From: Absidia repens
Lineage: Eukaryota; Mucoromycota; Mucoromycetes; Mucorales; Cunninghamellaceae
DNA length: 64,000 bases
Assembly: GCA_002105175.1 (NCBI GenBank)
Contig: MCGE01000009.1
Span: 1,054,001 to 1,118,000, forward strand
Direction: 5' to 3'
Shown here: one piece after another, positions 10,686-23,222 of the stretch
How the letters are laid out: every line of letters begins with the position of its first letter
How positions within the stretch are numbered: the first letter of the stretch is position 1
Position numbers and translations under genes: made by a program
The notes under the pieces: model-generated
The model's database searches: none
Seen by the model: the letters and a program-made list of their open reading frames with translations, nothing else
Told to the model about the DNA's origin: nothing

Positions 10686-12129
10686 TCATAGGCGTTGCAA
10701 CTGTTCAGAAATTTCGTCCTTTGCAAAACCAGCATCCAACATATTCTTGACCAATTCCGCTTTTGCTTTAATTCGCCTTGTCTTTTCTTTTTCCAATAAG
10801 AGCTGTTCCCTTTCGAGACGTTTTTCACGCAAAAAATCCAGCATGTCTTGAGATCGTTTCATTCGTCCAAGTTCCTTTTCACGGGTTGCTTGCATTAAAG
10901 ATTCAGCCAAAAATTGATGTTGATATTGAATTTGGTGTTGATGCTGATATGGCTGTATTTGCTGTTGTTCATGATCAGTAGATGAAGAGGGTGTGGGTAA
11001 TGATTGGGTTTCGTGCTTAAAATCAGCATCGTTTGTATTTCGACGGTGATGAAAGGAGCGTGGCATAGGTCGAATAATCATAGGTTGAAGTAGTGCAGAT
11101 GTAGTTGATAAAGACGATGACGAGGAAGCTGATGATGATGATGATGATGGGGAAGCCACTGGTGATGCGAGTGTCTGGCGATGATGTTGATGAAAATGAG
11201 AATGAGAATGACGAGGCTGATGCTGTTGTCGATGATCGGATGATGACGCCTTATGGCTAATAGTGGGTTGTTGTTGCTGCTGGGGAAGAAGTGTAGTTGA
11301 ATTAGTTGCCATATGTAAACTACTATCGCTAAGCCGTCGTTGACGTTTCGGACGTTGCTGTTGATCATCAGAATGTATAGTGTAAAGCCGATTTCGAATG
11401 GAGTGAGTTGTGATTATGTCATCGTCAAGTTCGTCCATGTGTTCATCATTGCCTCCAGTGTTTTGTTGTAATTGAACATGTTGATGTCTTCGTTCTTGTT
11501 GAAGAAGTTCTTGTTCCAGCTGTTCTTCTTCCACGCGATGCATGATGCTACTGATTGACATTGGCCACGAAGATGTACGTGCACCGAAGGTTTCATGAAG
11601 AGCATCCCAATAGGGAAATCGTTTGAGCAATTCCTCTATGTACGAATAAATGATGAATATGTTTAATCTGACAAAAGCAAGTTGTGTCTTATCGTTTTAT
11701 TTTTCTTTTCTTACCGTGAACAGTATCACTATCAGTTCCTGCATTCCTTAGTCGTTTCCCTTCAGTGTCATTCCATTCGCGTGCAGTACGATAGTTGCTT
11801 TGTAAAGTTGATATTTTGCTTGCGATATCCTTGGCCAAACGATGATGAATCCCATGATCACGCATATTATTCAAAATATTTTCCAATAGGAGTTTCTTTG
11901 GTGTTCGTTCGCTTTCGTCCCCACGCCATTTAGCAAAGTTCGCTTTAAGAGACAACCACCGTACAAGAATATCCATAGAGCAAGGACCGCCGCTGACACC
12001 ATCCTTGAGCCAACTTTTGTATGGTTTCTTTCCTTTATGAGGTGCAGGAGCTGAATAGGTTGTAGTCATTGTGAGCATGGCAGCAGCTAGTTGATTGAAA
12101 AATACTGAAGTGATAAAAAGACTTCTCAA
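10686..12129 (-). CDS. Myb/SANT-like (trihelix-type) DNA-binding protein, Gln/His/Ser-rich
   Basis: Two exons, 12129-11715 and 11635-10686, join in phase (g|ag gives Glu). The N-terminal 140 residues or so have the tryptophan and hydrophobic spacing of fungal Myb/SANT-like domains: 'DILVRWLSLKANFAKWRG', a helix with 'HHRLAKDIASKISTLQ', and 'YRTAREWND...GKRLRNAGT'. The intron splits this domain, which ends with 'LLKRFPYWDALHETFGAR' in exon 2. Exon 2 then continues as a low-complexity region rich in Gln, His and Ser, with a charged coiled-coil-like C-terminus (residues EKELGRMKRSQDMLDFL onward) ending in EISEQLQRL. I infer a transcription factor or a domesticated transposon-type DNA-binding protein; its target is unknown. 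The start is uncertain: MLTMTTTY, 17 residues downstream, is an alternative, and an acceptor-like 'caactag' lies just upstream of it. Confidence 0.7.
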
Positions 12130-13021
12130 GTAAACAGATGAGAAGAAAATGTCAAAAGTAAGAAGGAGTTGATTGAGTAAAAAAGGGGAAATACAGAAAA
12201 GAAAAGTAAAAAGAAAACGTAGAGTGTTGGGGGAAGAGAAAAAAAAAAGTGAGGGGAAAGAGAAAGAGAGAGAGATAAAAATAAAAAAAGACCCTCAAAG
12301 TATAAAATACAGAAATGGAGAGAGTGAAAATAAAATAAAAGCCCGCGCCTCCATCTTTTCTGTTTCCCACAGGGTGGAAGGATGTCGATCACCATAAAAG
12401 CCATAAATCCAAGTCAGGCTTCAAACTTTATTTTATCCCCTAGCGAATGAAATAACGCTCACTTATTTTTCATTGGTGAGGATGCTACATTTTCAACAGT
12501 GAAATAAAATAATTATTTTCATTTATCGTTATATTGTGAAATCAGTAGGAAACTTCAATAAAAGACAACCTCGTGGTACATGACTGACGACTCTTTAACC
12601 TATTCTAATATGTTTCTAAAAGAAATAATACTTCTTTTAAGAAAAAGTAAAGTTAAAGAGGTGGTCAGTAGGAGAGGTCTGCAAATTTCACCTTTTTTAG
12701 TTTCGGGAACCAATCATATTATTTTATTTCAAACAACCTGGTAGAAAAAGATTCGGTCTTTCAACTAGGATCGACACGTTTTTGAACGATTGTTTGATAT
12801 CTCACTGGTGTAGTATGCTTCTAGACCCTCATCGACCCAAATTTGTTCCTTGTTCTTCTCCTTGATTCCATAAACAATGACAAGGCTGAACATGTTAAAA
12901 TGGTTAATTCCGTTTTTTTCTCTTTTCCTCTTCACGCTGATGCTTGGCTTGGCACCTCTTCCTTACGTCTTAGAACGGAAGATATTTTCATGCCTTTGAC
13001 TATATATAATCATGTGACCGA

Positions 13022-13055
<34 letters not shown>

Positions 13056-14080
13056 TGGTTGTGTTCTCTCATATTGAAATACTTTAGTTACTTAAGGCAC
13101 TGGGATTCGGTTCTGCCCCCGCTTTCCTCCCCATTTTATACACATTACTGCCGCAGTGTATGTACTATATGGTACACCGGGAACAATTAATATTCCAACA
13201 TATTCCAATACCGACGCTTTTTAAGGAGTGTTTTTTGAAGTTCACTATAGGGAAGAAAGGCCTTCAAAAATTAAAAAAGTTCTCATGGCGTATGCCAACT
13301 GACAAACTTTTTTTTTTTTTTTTTTTTTTTTTTGTTAGATATATCAATTGTAAAAAGATACAGCATAAATAAACACAGATGATATGATCAGCAATGACTA
13401 TGGCGATTATCCATCTGCAGGTCAGGTAGCATAGCTCTTGGTCTATTTACATTGCCATACTGCTCAAGATGTGATGTTCTTTGTATTATTAGATGAATTA
13501 ATTTCATTGTGGCATGTTAACAAATCAAAAAAAAAAAGGGGGAGATGAAGTAAAGCAAAATAACGAATTCATCTTATATAATTTTAAAATAGGTGCATGA
13601 TGGACTTCTACTCCAAAAGGAATAATCTACGGTGGTACGATATGTAGACATCGCACATATTGTATGTATACCACAGTGTTATGATATGATCGTTTTCAAT
13701 AAAAATTAATTATGCTTTGTGCTTGAATTACTGTACCATTGATACTCTAATATATTGTGATTTGCAACTGCTAACGCAGATATTACCATTTTAATGTAAT
13801 TATGTCAAGTTTCTAATGTGCCACACTATAAAAGGACAGCTAATCCGATATTTAAACACCAGTAACTGGCAGTTCAATACAATAGTACCTCTTACCATGA
13901 AAAAATAACTTTACAAAAATCCATTTTGATTTCTTTTCTATTTATTGGCAATGGATAATTAAATTAAATATTCTTCTTCATAGCAAGTGTTGTATTCATT
14001 GTTTGTTTTACTTGCACAGCAGAACAACCAAAAATGAACCCAAAAAAAAGTTTTTCAAACTCAGAATTTTGAAATCATCA
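12130..14080. other. Intergenic, microsatellites and homopolymers
   Basis: Contains a purine-rich tract (12170-12340), an (AT)n run at 13025-13052 and a T25 tract at 13309-13333. The open frames present are low-complexity shadows. No gene is supported. Confidence 0.55.
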
Positions 14081-14145
14081 TAATTGTTTTTTTTTCTCAT
14101 TTGTTTTCTCAATTTTTTTCTTCACAGAAAAACTAATCCAAAAAC

Positions 14146-15011
14146 ATGGCCATCACTGATTCCATTAAAGAAAGCGTATCCTTGCCTTCACCTTCTACTT
14201 TATTTGGATCTTCTTCCTCTACCACCACCACCACCACTACTACTACTTCTTCTTCCGCCGCACCTCAACAACAAGGAGCTGTTGGTTCGGATTCATTCAG
14301 AGTTTATATGTTGCCGCCTGCTACCTCATTACCTGGATTCAACAACAAAAACAGTACTTCCGAAAATTCAACATCCTCAGCTTCTAATACTACATCTTAT
14401 TACCCACCTACCCCATCACCTCCACCATCGTCATCAGCTCCCCCTTATTATATTCCACGACAACAGCCTCCTCCTCCTTATTTACCAACACCATCAAACA
14501 CATCTGTAGAAGAGCCTCCCAAAGTAGAACAACAAAAACAACCTAGGAAACGAAAACGAACCAAAAAAGCATTACAACAAAATACTACTTTGCCATCTCC
14601 GCCATCGTCATATCACTATCAAGTTATGGAACTCAAGCAGTCGAAAAAGAAACAAAAAGTGACGACTTCAGACGATGCTTCCGTTTCAGCAGCAGCAGCC
14701 ACTTTGACCTCTTTTACACAATCGTCTGATGAAGATATTACTGTCCGTCAACCATACCGTAAGACCAAAAAACCCACAAAGCAGCAACAGCAAGTACAAC
14801 AATTAGAACAGCAACAGCAACAAGAAGAAGGCTGCGGTGATCGTGAAGATTGTTCTGGGGGTATTGGAAAATACGTATGTGGACAATGTGGCCTGGCATA
14901 TCAACATGCCATTTGTTTGAAGCGTCATTCTTGGGATCATACTGAAGGCTGGAGAAATCGAAATTGGGGCATGAGCAAACGTCAACAGGTCCAAATATTA
15001 GAGGTAAGCAT

Positions 15012-15048
<37 letters not shown>

Positions 15049-15163
15049 TATATGGCCTAGTGATACTCAATTGGTGATTACCTGCCTTTTTCGGTGGAAT
15101 TTATTTTATTTTGTGTTATTTAAATAGGCTGCTCAAATATTGTTGGAAATTGCCAAAGGATAG
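14146..15163 (+). CDS. C2H2 zinc-finger protein with Pro/Ser/Gln-rich N-terminus
   Basis: Exons 14146-15003 and 15128-15163 join at a phase-0 GTAAGC/TAG intron. The second exon supplies only AAQILLEIAKG and the stop. The protein is about 297 aa. The first 230 residues are Ser/Thr/Pro/Gln-rich low complexity with basic patches (RKRKRTKK), possible nuclear localisation signals. One zinc finger sits near residues 245-265: YVCGQCGLAYQHAICLKRH plus SWDH, i.e. C-X2-C-X12-H-X3-H followed by a conserved-looking TEGW. Fungal proteins with this single finger are usually putative DNA-binding regulators; the target cannot be told. A 'ttcttcacag' just before the ATG suggests a 5' UTR intron. Confidence 0.85.
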
Positions 15164-15271
15164 AATGTCAACATACTAAATGGATTGTATCGAAATACTT
15201 GGACAAACAACAGCAACAAGGACTAATCAACAAATATATATTCCATAGTTTAGTTGTAGTTGTAGTTTTAG

Positions 15272-15305
<34 letters not shown>

Positions 15306-15835
15306 GTATATACATGAACAGCCATTTCCTCTTCTTCCCTTGTCAACTTGATTATCGTATTTATTGCACCATTTGGTAGTCGTATATTCCCCCTCCACTT
15401 CCCTTCCCTTTTTATCTACGCACGATTGACCTGAAAATAAAACATTCATTTGCCATAATTATTTTGTCTTGTCTATCCTCTTTGAACAATACTATATTCA
15501 CTGAATATCAGGAGTTTTTTTTGTTTTTGTTTTTGTTTTGTTTTTGTTTTGTTCTTTTGAGGGAGATGGGATTAGAAGCCTCAGTCATTTTCGAACTTTT
15601 GCAGACGGTCCCTTGTGACCCAAAAGATATCCTTTTTCTTAAACCAATACGTGTTATTTACAGTATGCTCAGTCTAGTGAAGGTCATCACAATTATACGG
15701 AGAGCAACACCGACGGTACAATTGTAGGTCAATAGTATGATTGATAGAGCGTGCTAAAAGTCACTTTCCATGTAAGGTGACTTTGGATTGTCAACAAAGT
15801 TGCTGGAACACTGCTGGGGAATTTATCATGATAGA
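15164..15835. other. Intergenic
   Basis: T27 tract near 15279-15305 and a GTTTTT-rich tract at 15518-15555. No supported gene. Confidence 0.5.
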
Positions 15836-15839
15836 TGAG

Positions 15840-16487
15840 CTAGAAAACAAGTGTTTGATAGGACAGTCTTAAAACAGCCACAGATACGGCCTTTTTCACT
15901 CTCTAATAGGTCAGAGGGTAGTTAATAAAAAAAAATGTTTTATTGAAGCAATAAGGTCAACACCAAGTTAAAATGACAATGTACAAGAGGTCTATGGTGC
16001 ATACTAGACAAGGTACGATGAAGTCTAGTGGGGGAGGGGAGGATATAAGTATTGAGGGGTCTGAATAATGCTAAACATTCTTTTAATGTGCCAGTAGTAC
16101 AAAAATAGGTTAACTATTCTGTGCAAAGTATGAGAGGGAGAAAGAGTCAAAGGGATCTATTGTACAAAGCACGAAAGAGATCTTCTATTTATCATGTAAA
16201 AGGGATCTCTTGTAGTAAGCAGGAGTGAGGCAAATGGGACACTTTTCTTGAAACAGTTAAGAAGAAACATACTTTATTCAGATATAGATACAAACTATGG
16301 ACAAACTAACGCTAATGAAGGCTCCAAAAAGCCAACTAATGGTGGTCTCAAAATCCTGAATCCAAGATGAAAGGGTTTCCCCATGCATCTTGTAATCCCT
16401 GATCTGAAATCCTTTCTAAACCAGTCCTAATACTAATCTAAGTCCACCATAACCTCAAAAAAGTTGAATGGTGGAGAAAAAGAAAAG

Positions 16488-16553
<66 letters not shown>

Positions 16554-16620
16554 AAAAGAAAAGGGAAAAGGAAAAAAAAAATTGGGGGACGGAGAAAATA
16601 AAACCCACGTGGGCGGGATA
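15840..16620 (+). repeat. Dispersed repeat family 1, copy B
   Basis: Carries the shared blocks 'ctatggacaaactaac' and 'aagggtttccccatgcatc', then 'aatccctga' and a long A tract (A62 at 16490-16551). The motif 'cacgtgggcgggatatgaaa' follows at about 16605. A reverse-strand AATAAA-like site is present, as in the other copies. Confidence 0.8.
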
Positions 16621-17323
16621 TGAAAAAAATATCGTGCTTGCTGATGGTTGGCGATTTTTTTTAATGAATACAAAAAAGGAAATCCTCCTTTTTGCCATAA
16701 TGCAAACATCATCAATACGGTGATTATCATATTTTGACAGCAACTCTTGTTAATTAAGTGCGGCACGTCGTTTCTAAAACCCACCTAATCCAATGGAATA
16801 AAAACAAGACAAAAGTATTGTATGTAATGGGACAAGATTGTTTTATTTCTATGTATCATGTCATAGAGCATTTGCAAAATATTTAAATGAATAAACAATA
16901 ATTGAAGTTTATGATAATAATAACAGACACTACATAACTATCATAGAGTGGATGCAATAGGAAGAGGGGAAGTGTCGATATCAAGAAGATAGTGCTGATG
17001 TTATAATGTAAACGCCATACGATATCGAACTTCTAAAATCTTGCATATCATCACCTAATATCTAACATCGGTAACAACGGCCCAAAAAATAACAATCATC
17101 AATTCTTTTCAAACATCAAAACTTTATTGTATGGTAAAAATAAATAATGTAAAATGATCCAAATATAAGATATAAATTAAGATATATTACCAATTTGAGT
17201 GAAGACGAGTGGAGACAGGGAGGGAGTGAAATTGATATACTAGTAAATTAATAATAATCAGGGTATCAGTAGGTAATATACAGAATAGATAAAAAAAGGG
17301 AAAAAGTGTGGGATAAAACTAAA
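16621..17323. other. Intergenic, 3' flank of RdRP gene
   Basis: AT-rich. It should hold the RdRP 3' UTR. No other gene is seen. Confidence 0.5.
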
Positions 17324-20300
17324 TCAAACATCCACCTGGAAGGTTTGCTTGTCTTTGCGAATCCAACGACTGTCCATCACCATGGCAGGATAAATGGATG
17401 GAACAATGGAAGTGGCAAGGCCATTCGTCTTGATTTTCTTGGCACAGGCGTCAGCTTTCATTCGCGCAAGCACATCGTATGCCACCACATAGCAATACTT
17501 GTTGTAATTCAAATCTTGGATCGTTTTAATATATGCATAGCTTGCTTTCAGCGTTTGAAGAAGTTGCCCGTCATTCCACATCACGTCCGCTCGGAAGGCT
17601 GTTGACTTCATCAAAGGGAGTGCCATATCGTAAAAATATTGTGCATGATGTTCTTCCAATTCGTAAAAACTGTCAAACTTGCTTATGGCTTCTTCCTCTT
17701 CGACGACCGTCGTTTTTGCTTGGTGTTGCTTTTTGTTTCGATTAGACTTTTTCAATTTTTGCTTGTTGTGGGTTACCATTTTGCGGACGTCCTTGAAGTA
17801 ATCATTGCAGTTGTCATCCACAGCCTTTTGAATTGTTTTGAGATCCTCTAGCATCAAACCGTCGTCGTTGTCATCGTCCTCGTTGCTGTTGGCCGCCATC
17901 TCCAACACCTTATTCCAAGGTGAAGCTAAATCCTGATCTATTCGAATCGTCATGTCTGTCGAGACCAGTGATTGTGTGTGCTTGGTCAGTCTTTCTACTT
18001 CTGAGCAAATTGTTGCGTGTAACATATCCATGACAGTTGTCAAAGGTCGTTCCGTAAGCGTCACCTCACGAGGTTTTTGTTTTCCAGATTCCCATGTCTT
18101 GTGTAACTTTTCTGCAAACCATTCAGGCATTGGATACGCTGCAAATTTGAGCCGATCTTCCTTCCTCGCCCAGGGTAACACCTTTGAGCCTTGTTTGGGG
18201 GCGTCCACAAGAATAGCACACATTTGAGCAAGGTAAATCACGTCAGGAGTATCAAGAGACGTCATTTCGGAAGCAATCATACGCCAATTTTCATAAAGTC
18301 CAAGTGTTCCGTCATACGTAGGCGCCGCGAGAAAAAGATATTGAAGTTTGGCTTCTTGATCATCCAGGTTTCGAAGATTCCGAAGTTCATCACGCACCTT
18401 TGTCGAATCCACTTCAAATACCATATCAATCCTATCTGTCTTGGCAGGCACAGGTGATGACACAAACGGATCCACTATCGACTTATCCCAGCAACAGAAA
18501 ATCTGAAAAAATAAATAAATAAATGAGATGCTATGAAGCCCGTTTTCGTTGCCCTTGATGCTTACCAAATCCCCATCATAATCTCCACCACCAAGTTTGC
18601 TAGCTAAAGATTCTGGACCTTGAATAGAGAATACTACCACGTCAGCGTATACACGTAAAGCAGAATTGTCAACAGCCCGGACCTTTTGGATATCACTTTT
18701 CAGGCCACATGGATTTCGAGTCACCACAATATCACCAGTAATCAAGCCAACATGCGTACCTGTTTGTGGATCCACTTTTCGACCAGACATTTGTAAAAAA
18801 ACTTCATTCGGCTTCAGAGTACCAGTAGGATCAGGAATACACATCACCGTACATGATTTTTGTACTTCCACCCTGTATTTTGTTGACAGTATTCGCATCA
18901 TAGCATGGAAGACATTGGTCATTTGGTTCGCCATAAATGCATTAGAAAAATCAAAGCCAGCATCCAGCAGTCGTACCAATGTCTCATAGAGATTTGATGG
19001 AAATCCAGAGTAGCGGTTGAACTTTGATGTATACGTATTTTCACTAGAGGAGTCATCCAGTATATCCACACCATCTTCTTCCAAATTGTCCAATCCTCTA
19101 GTCATGCCATCATCATCCTTTTTGCGAAGCAGTAGACCAAAGCCTGTGTCATCAAAATTGCGTCGCATCCGTTGTAAACTTCCTTTTTTGGCCAGCCAAT
19201 CCCGCAAAAGACGATTGTTTCTGTTGCTTTTGAGTACTTCAGCCATGTTCCCAATATGATCCTTGAGTAATTTGATAAAGACTTCAGTAGGCACGCCACC
19301 AGCCGAAAGACATTGGATAAATTGGACATTGAGATGAGAGGGATAGACACAAAATGCATTTCTGACCAAATCAAATGTAAAGTGGAGAGGGTCTGTCTTC
19401 ATGTCAGCGCCAGGCAAACCCGTCTTGAACTTGTTTTGAGAGGCACGTATATCAATCCATTCACCACTTTCCATATTCAGATCAGGAGGTACAATCCAGA
19501 CACCTTTCGCACCACCGATTCTTCCTTGTACAGCGCATGGTAGGATATCATTTTGTTGTGATCCCATAATTTTCCGCATCGCCGCTGGCGATATAATGCC
19601 ACATCCATCAGTCATGCATGATTCATTTGTATTGGATTTCCCTTTGGCGAAGACGTCGTCAATAAGTCGTACGTTTTTCGGTTCAAATGTCATGGTCGGA
19701 ATACTATTACTGTAGCCAAGGCCCATACGACTTGCAAACTTGCATGTGGTCAACCCCCAGTTTTCAATAATCGGTATATGCCAGTCAATCACCGTTCGGA
19801 TGGAGATAGGCGCCAGTTCAGGACCATCTGTTGCAAAGTACACGAGACGATCTTCCTTGAAGAATAAGAAGCGGTAGGTCAACCCCATCAGTAAAAACGG
19901 TCGTAAAAAGTAGGTCATTTGGTCGCGGATAGCGTCTTGAGATCGAAATTTACTGATTCGCAATTCCAAAAATCGTTCAGCACCAAACTTCCGGAAGAAG
20001 CGGTTGGATGCATGAAATTCAGGGACATTGAGTGTGATTGTAGGTGTGCCGTCGTCGTTGTTTGGAAACTGTACTTTTGCTGAATAATGAATCGACCGTG
20101 TTTGCTGCATGATACCATTCATCCCATTCCCCTTTGATTTGTCTGTTGATAGGTCCACTTTGAGATCATAAAGTCGAGGTAATGGTAGTTTTTGCTTCCC
20201 TTCTTTTCCAGTACCACCGCCAGGTTGAGATTCGAATGTTAGACCATGTTTCCATACCATATCCGAGCACCGTTCGAATATAAACATATTCCAGATTTTG

Positions 20301-21338
20301 TCATCACCATAAGCCGTGCTTGCTGTTGATCGTAGGTCTGAATACCATTTCATGATTGCGTCGTGCACTTGTTCGGGCCGAGTTTTTGAAATATCGATAA
20401 ATGATTGTACTGTTTCGACGGTCAGCTCTTCCCATAGGATTTGACATGCAGACATCAGTCGAGCCAATTCAAAGCGGAGAATCCAAGGGGCCTTTTCAAA
20501 AACACCTGAACGACGCATGGGACTTGTGATGACGTTATGACCAGGAAATGCGTTTCTTTCATGCTTTAGTTGACTTTTGTATCGTTGGATGATGGCTTCA
20601 AGGTCGAATTCAGTGGCTGCTTCAGGGAGTGTTGTCTGAGTAGGATTTGCTGGGGTAGGTGTAATGGGATCACCTCCAATGTCAGTATTTGTGTTGGAAT
20701 CCAATAAGGCACGTTTGTTGGTTTGGGTAAGTTCTTTGGTACTCGCAATCTCCTGAATTGGTCTTTTTCTTGTCAAATGGCTGCTGGTGTTGGTACCGGT
20801 GCTGCAAGTGCTGTTGGTATTGTTGGTATTGTTGATGTTTTTGGCGATGTTGGTGGCGTCAGGTTTGGACTTGGCGGTATTTTGAGCCCCAGTAAGCATA
20901 AGATCTTCATCGTCAAAATTCATGTCGTCAATATCATCACCCCAGTCATCCACTTCTATTGGTCAAACGTATATATGTATAAAGAGTTGTCAGATATCTA
21001 GTCGTTATTCTAAAAGAAGTGTACCTTTTTTTTTTTTTTTTATTGTTTGTCTCTTTACCTTGGCAAATAGTGTCTAGAGCATCATTGATTGTTTGAATAA
21101 ATTCGGCCAAAGTTCCTTTTCGTTTCGACCGTTGAGAAGTTTGTATGAATTTTCCGACCGTCTTTGAAAGTTCCAACGCGTCCGTAGAGAAGAGGAGGTG
21201 CATTTTTTGTATTTCAATAGGAAGGTCTTGCAGATCATTTTTCAACAATAGGAGCTTTTGCTGGTCCAATAAGCCCAAGTGTATATATATTTGTTTCGCA
21301 TGTTGAATAATCTTTGGATTCAAAGTATTGTTTGCCAT
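17324..21338 (-). CDS. RNA-dependent RNA polymerase (QDE1/Rdp1 family, RNA silencing)
   Basis: Exons 21338-21059, 20955-18566 and 18502-17324 total exactly 1,283 codons with matching phases. The product amplifies RNA silencing by copying single-stranded RNA into dsRNA for Dicer. The family's catalytic loop is present as LGGGDYDGDL with three Asp residues, and an intron falls right after it (DYDGDL|IFCCWDKS). Other supported parts are an acidic, Asn/Thr-rich N-terminus (DDWGDDIDDMNFDDEDLML), the region 'GLTYRFLFFKEDRLVYFATDG', and 'VRAVDNSALRVYADVVVFS' before the catalytic loop. Length is in the usual range for fungal members. It is divergent from the CHID1-like gene over 130 bp. Cellular RdRPs of this type are unrelated to RNA-virus polymerases. 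It is probably functional, as no break is visible. Confidence 0.95.
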
Positions 21339-21468
21339 GAATTCAATGAGGACCACTTTGAGCCACAAAAAGAAAAAAAAAAATAACAACGGAAAGTCCA
21401 AAAAAAAAAAAATCAGGGGCGGTCATTAGAATTTTTTGACCACAGCTTTTTTTCTTCTTCTTTGCTTT
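21339..21468. promoter_or_regulatory. 130-bp shared promoter between RdRP and CHID1-like genes
   Basis: The two start codons face away from each other across this interval. It contains 'ggggcggtcattagaatt' at about 21416-21433, a loose match to the GGCGGGATTTGAA motif seen at other genes. Coregulation is inference. Confidence 0.5.
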
Positions 21469-23222
21469 ATGGATCAAATTAAGCTATTAGCTTTATGCTT
21501 TATCCTCTTCACTGGTATTATTCTTGCACATGATAATCATCAAAAGAGTCAATTCGTCCTGGAATTATCTCAAAAGTTAAAGGTAAGCCTTTGTGTTTCA
21601 AAGTGTTCACCACTTACTCGTTTTCTTGATAGGCTTCCGATATTATATCTGCTCACTCTCACGTTGATGAAACAAATATTCATGATAAACAGTTTGGCAA
21701 TGGTGATTTACTGGCATATGTAACTCCTTGGAACAACAAAGGTAATCTATTACACATGCTATTGCTTGATACAAGTACGTTTATTAACGGTTTGGTCCTC
21801 CGCCTAGGATACGAAGTCGTGAAAAAATTCAAAGGGAAATTTGACTAGTAAGTTGGTAGCTTGGATATGACCAGAGAGAGAGGATTATACTAAACATAAA
21901 TATTTCATATTTGAACCATAGCGTGTCTCCTGTATGGTACGATGTGCAACGGAATTCTGGGGAACATATGATTATTGGAGAACATAACGTGGATGAACAC
22001 GTAAGTTACAATAACTTACACAAAGTGGCTAGTTACCTTGTTTATTTTTGTATCTCTTTTAGTGGATGGAACAAATTAGATATCAAACCGATTCCGGATA
22101 TATGGCTGGCCTAATAGTACCTCGATTCCAATTTCTCAACTGGCAAGTATCTGACTACCAAGGCTTTATCAGTGACACTGAAGAACAGAAACGACTATCC
22201 CAATTAATTGTGGCTCAAACCAGGTAACTAGAAAAGAGTGACAAAGGACATCCATGCTATTACTGGATTTAACTTTACCATTTTACCATTAGGAAGCATG
22301 ATTTTGATGGCATAGTATTAGAATGTGGTTTTCCGGTACCATTGATGACATTTGTAAAATCATTAGCCGACGATTTACATCAAATTGAGAAACAACTGAT
22401 CTTAGTGTTGCCGCCATTTCGGAAAGGTTATCAGCCAATGGTGGACGCCAATGCGTTTGCTATGCTGTCGACTTTTGTGGACCGATTTAGCTTGATGACT
22501 TATGACTACTCTAGTTACTTACCGTAAGTCTAATGATGCCTTTTTTTTTTCATGAACCATTCAATTTTTGATTTTAATAATTTTTTTTTTTTTTTTTTTT
22601 TTTTTTTGTTGTCATTTAGAAACGGGGGACCAAATGCACCAACGGATTGGATTGTGGATAATATCGAGGAACTGACAAACAAAAGCAATCGACATCAGCT
22701 TCTAGTCGGGTTGAATCTTTATGCCATGTCTTATTTACCACCGCAACCGCCACAGCCACTATTGATGCAACAAGTATTAGAAAAATTGACAATTTCGCCG
22801 GATACCTTGAATGATGACGACGACGACGAAAATTCTGAATCGAATATTATCATTAATTGGGACAAAGAAAGCGAAGAACACCATTTTGAAGACCTGGATG
22901 AAGATGGAATCATGCAAGGTACCATTTGGATGCCATCGATAAAGGTAAACAACAAAGAAATCCGTTAGATTTGTCATATTACTAATTTTAATTTCAGTCG
23001 CTTCAACGGAGGATTCATTTGGCGGAAGATTATCAAGGTCTGTATTTACCTGTATGATTGCATTTTTATTGTCATGTTTACTAAATATCGGTATTATAGT
23101 TGGGTTATCTCTCTGGGAAGTAGGTCAAGGCTTAGATTATTTCGTAAGTGCATAGTGTGCACCTTCAATGCCTTTATTTATTTTTCTTCTACCTTCATTA
23201 TACGTAGTATGAACTCTTCTGA
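21469..23222 (+). CDS. Chitinase domain-containing protein 1-like (GH18 fold), secreted
   Basis: Ten exons with consistent phases: 21469-21582, 21633-21741, about 21809-21847, 21922-22000, 22063-22223, 22293-22523, 22620-22944, 22998-23037, 23100-23143, 23208-23222. The last exon is only 15 nt and encodes YELF plus stop, completing the family's 'GQGLDYF-Y-L' ending. The N-terminus (LLALCFILFTGIILA) is a signal peptide. GH18 barrel landmarks are AYVTPWNNKGYEVVKKF, VSPVWYDVQR, and FDGIVLECG, which aligns with the DxxDxDxE region and keeps the Glu. 'FSLMTYDYS' and 'LVGLNLYAM' follow. An Asp/Glu-rich insert (TLNDDDDDENSE) precedes the last barrel segments. Animal CHID1 binds saccharides rather than clearly hydrolysing chitin, so enzyme activity is uncertain. 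Confidence 0.88.

Noticed and set aside
12126..12404. Minus-strand frames rich in Phe/Leu/Ser
   Set aside because: They are the complement of a purine-rich low-complexity tract, without start context or homology.
16438..16784. Open frames made of long Phe or Lys runs
   Set aside because: They translate the A62 homopolymer and flanking repeat copy B, with no codon structure or conserved motif.
17324..21338. Integrated RNA-virus polymerase
   Set aside because: The DYDGD loop and overall plan are those of cellular QDE1/Rdp1 polymerases, and the gene is spliced and intact among host genes.
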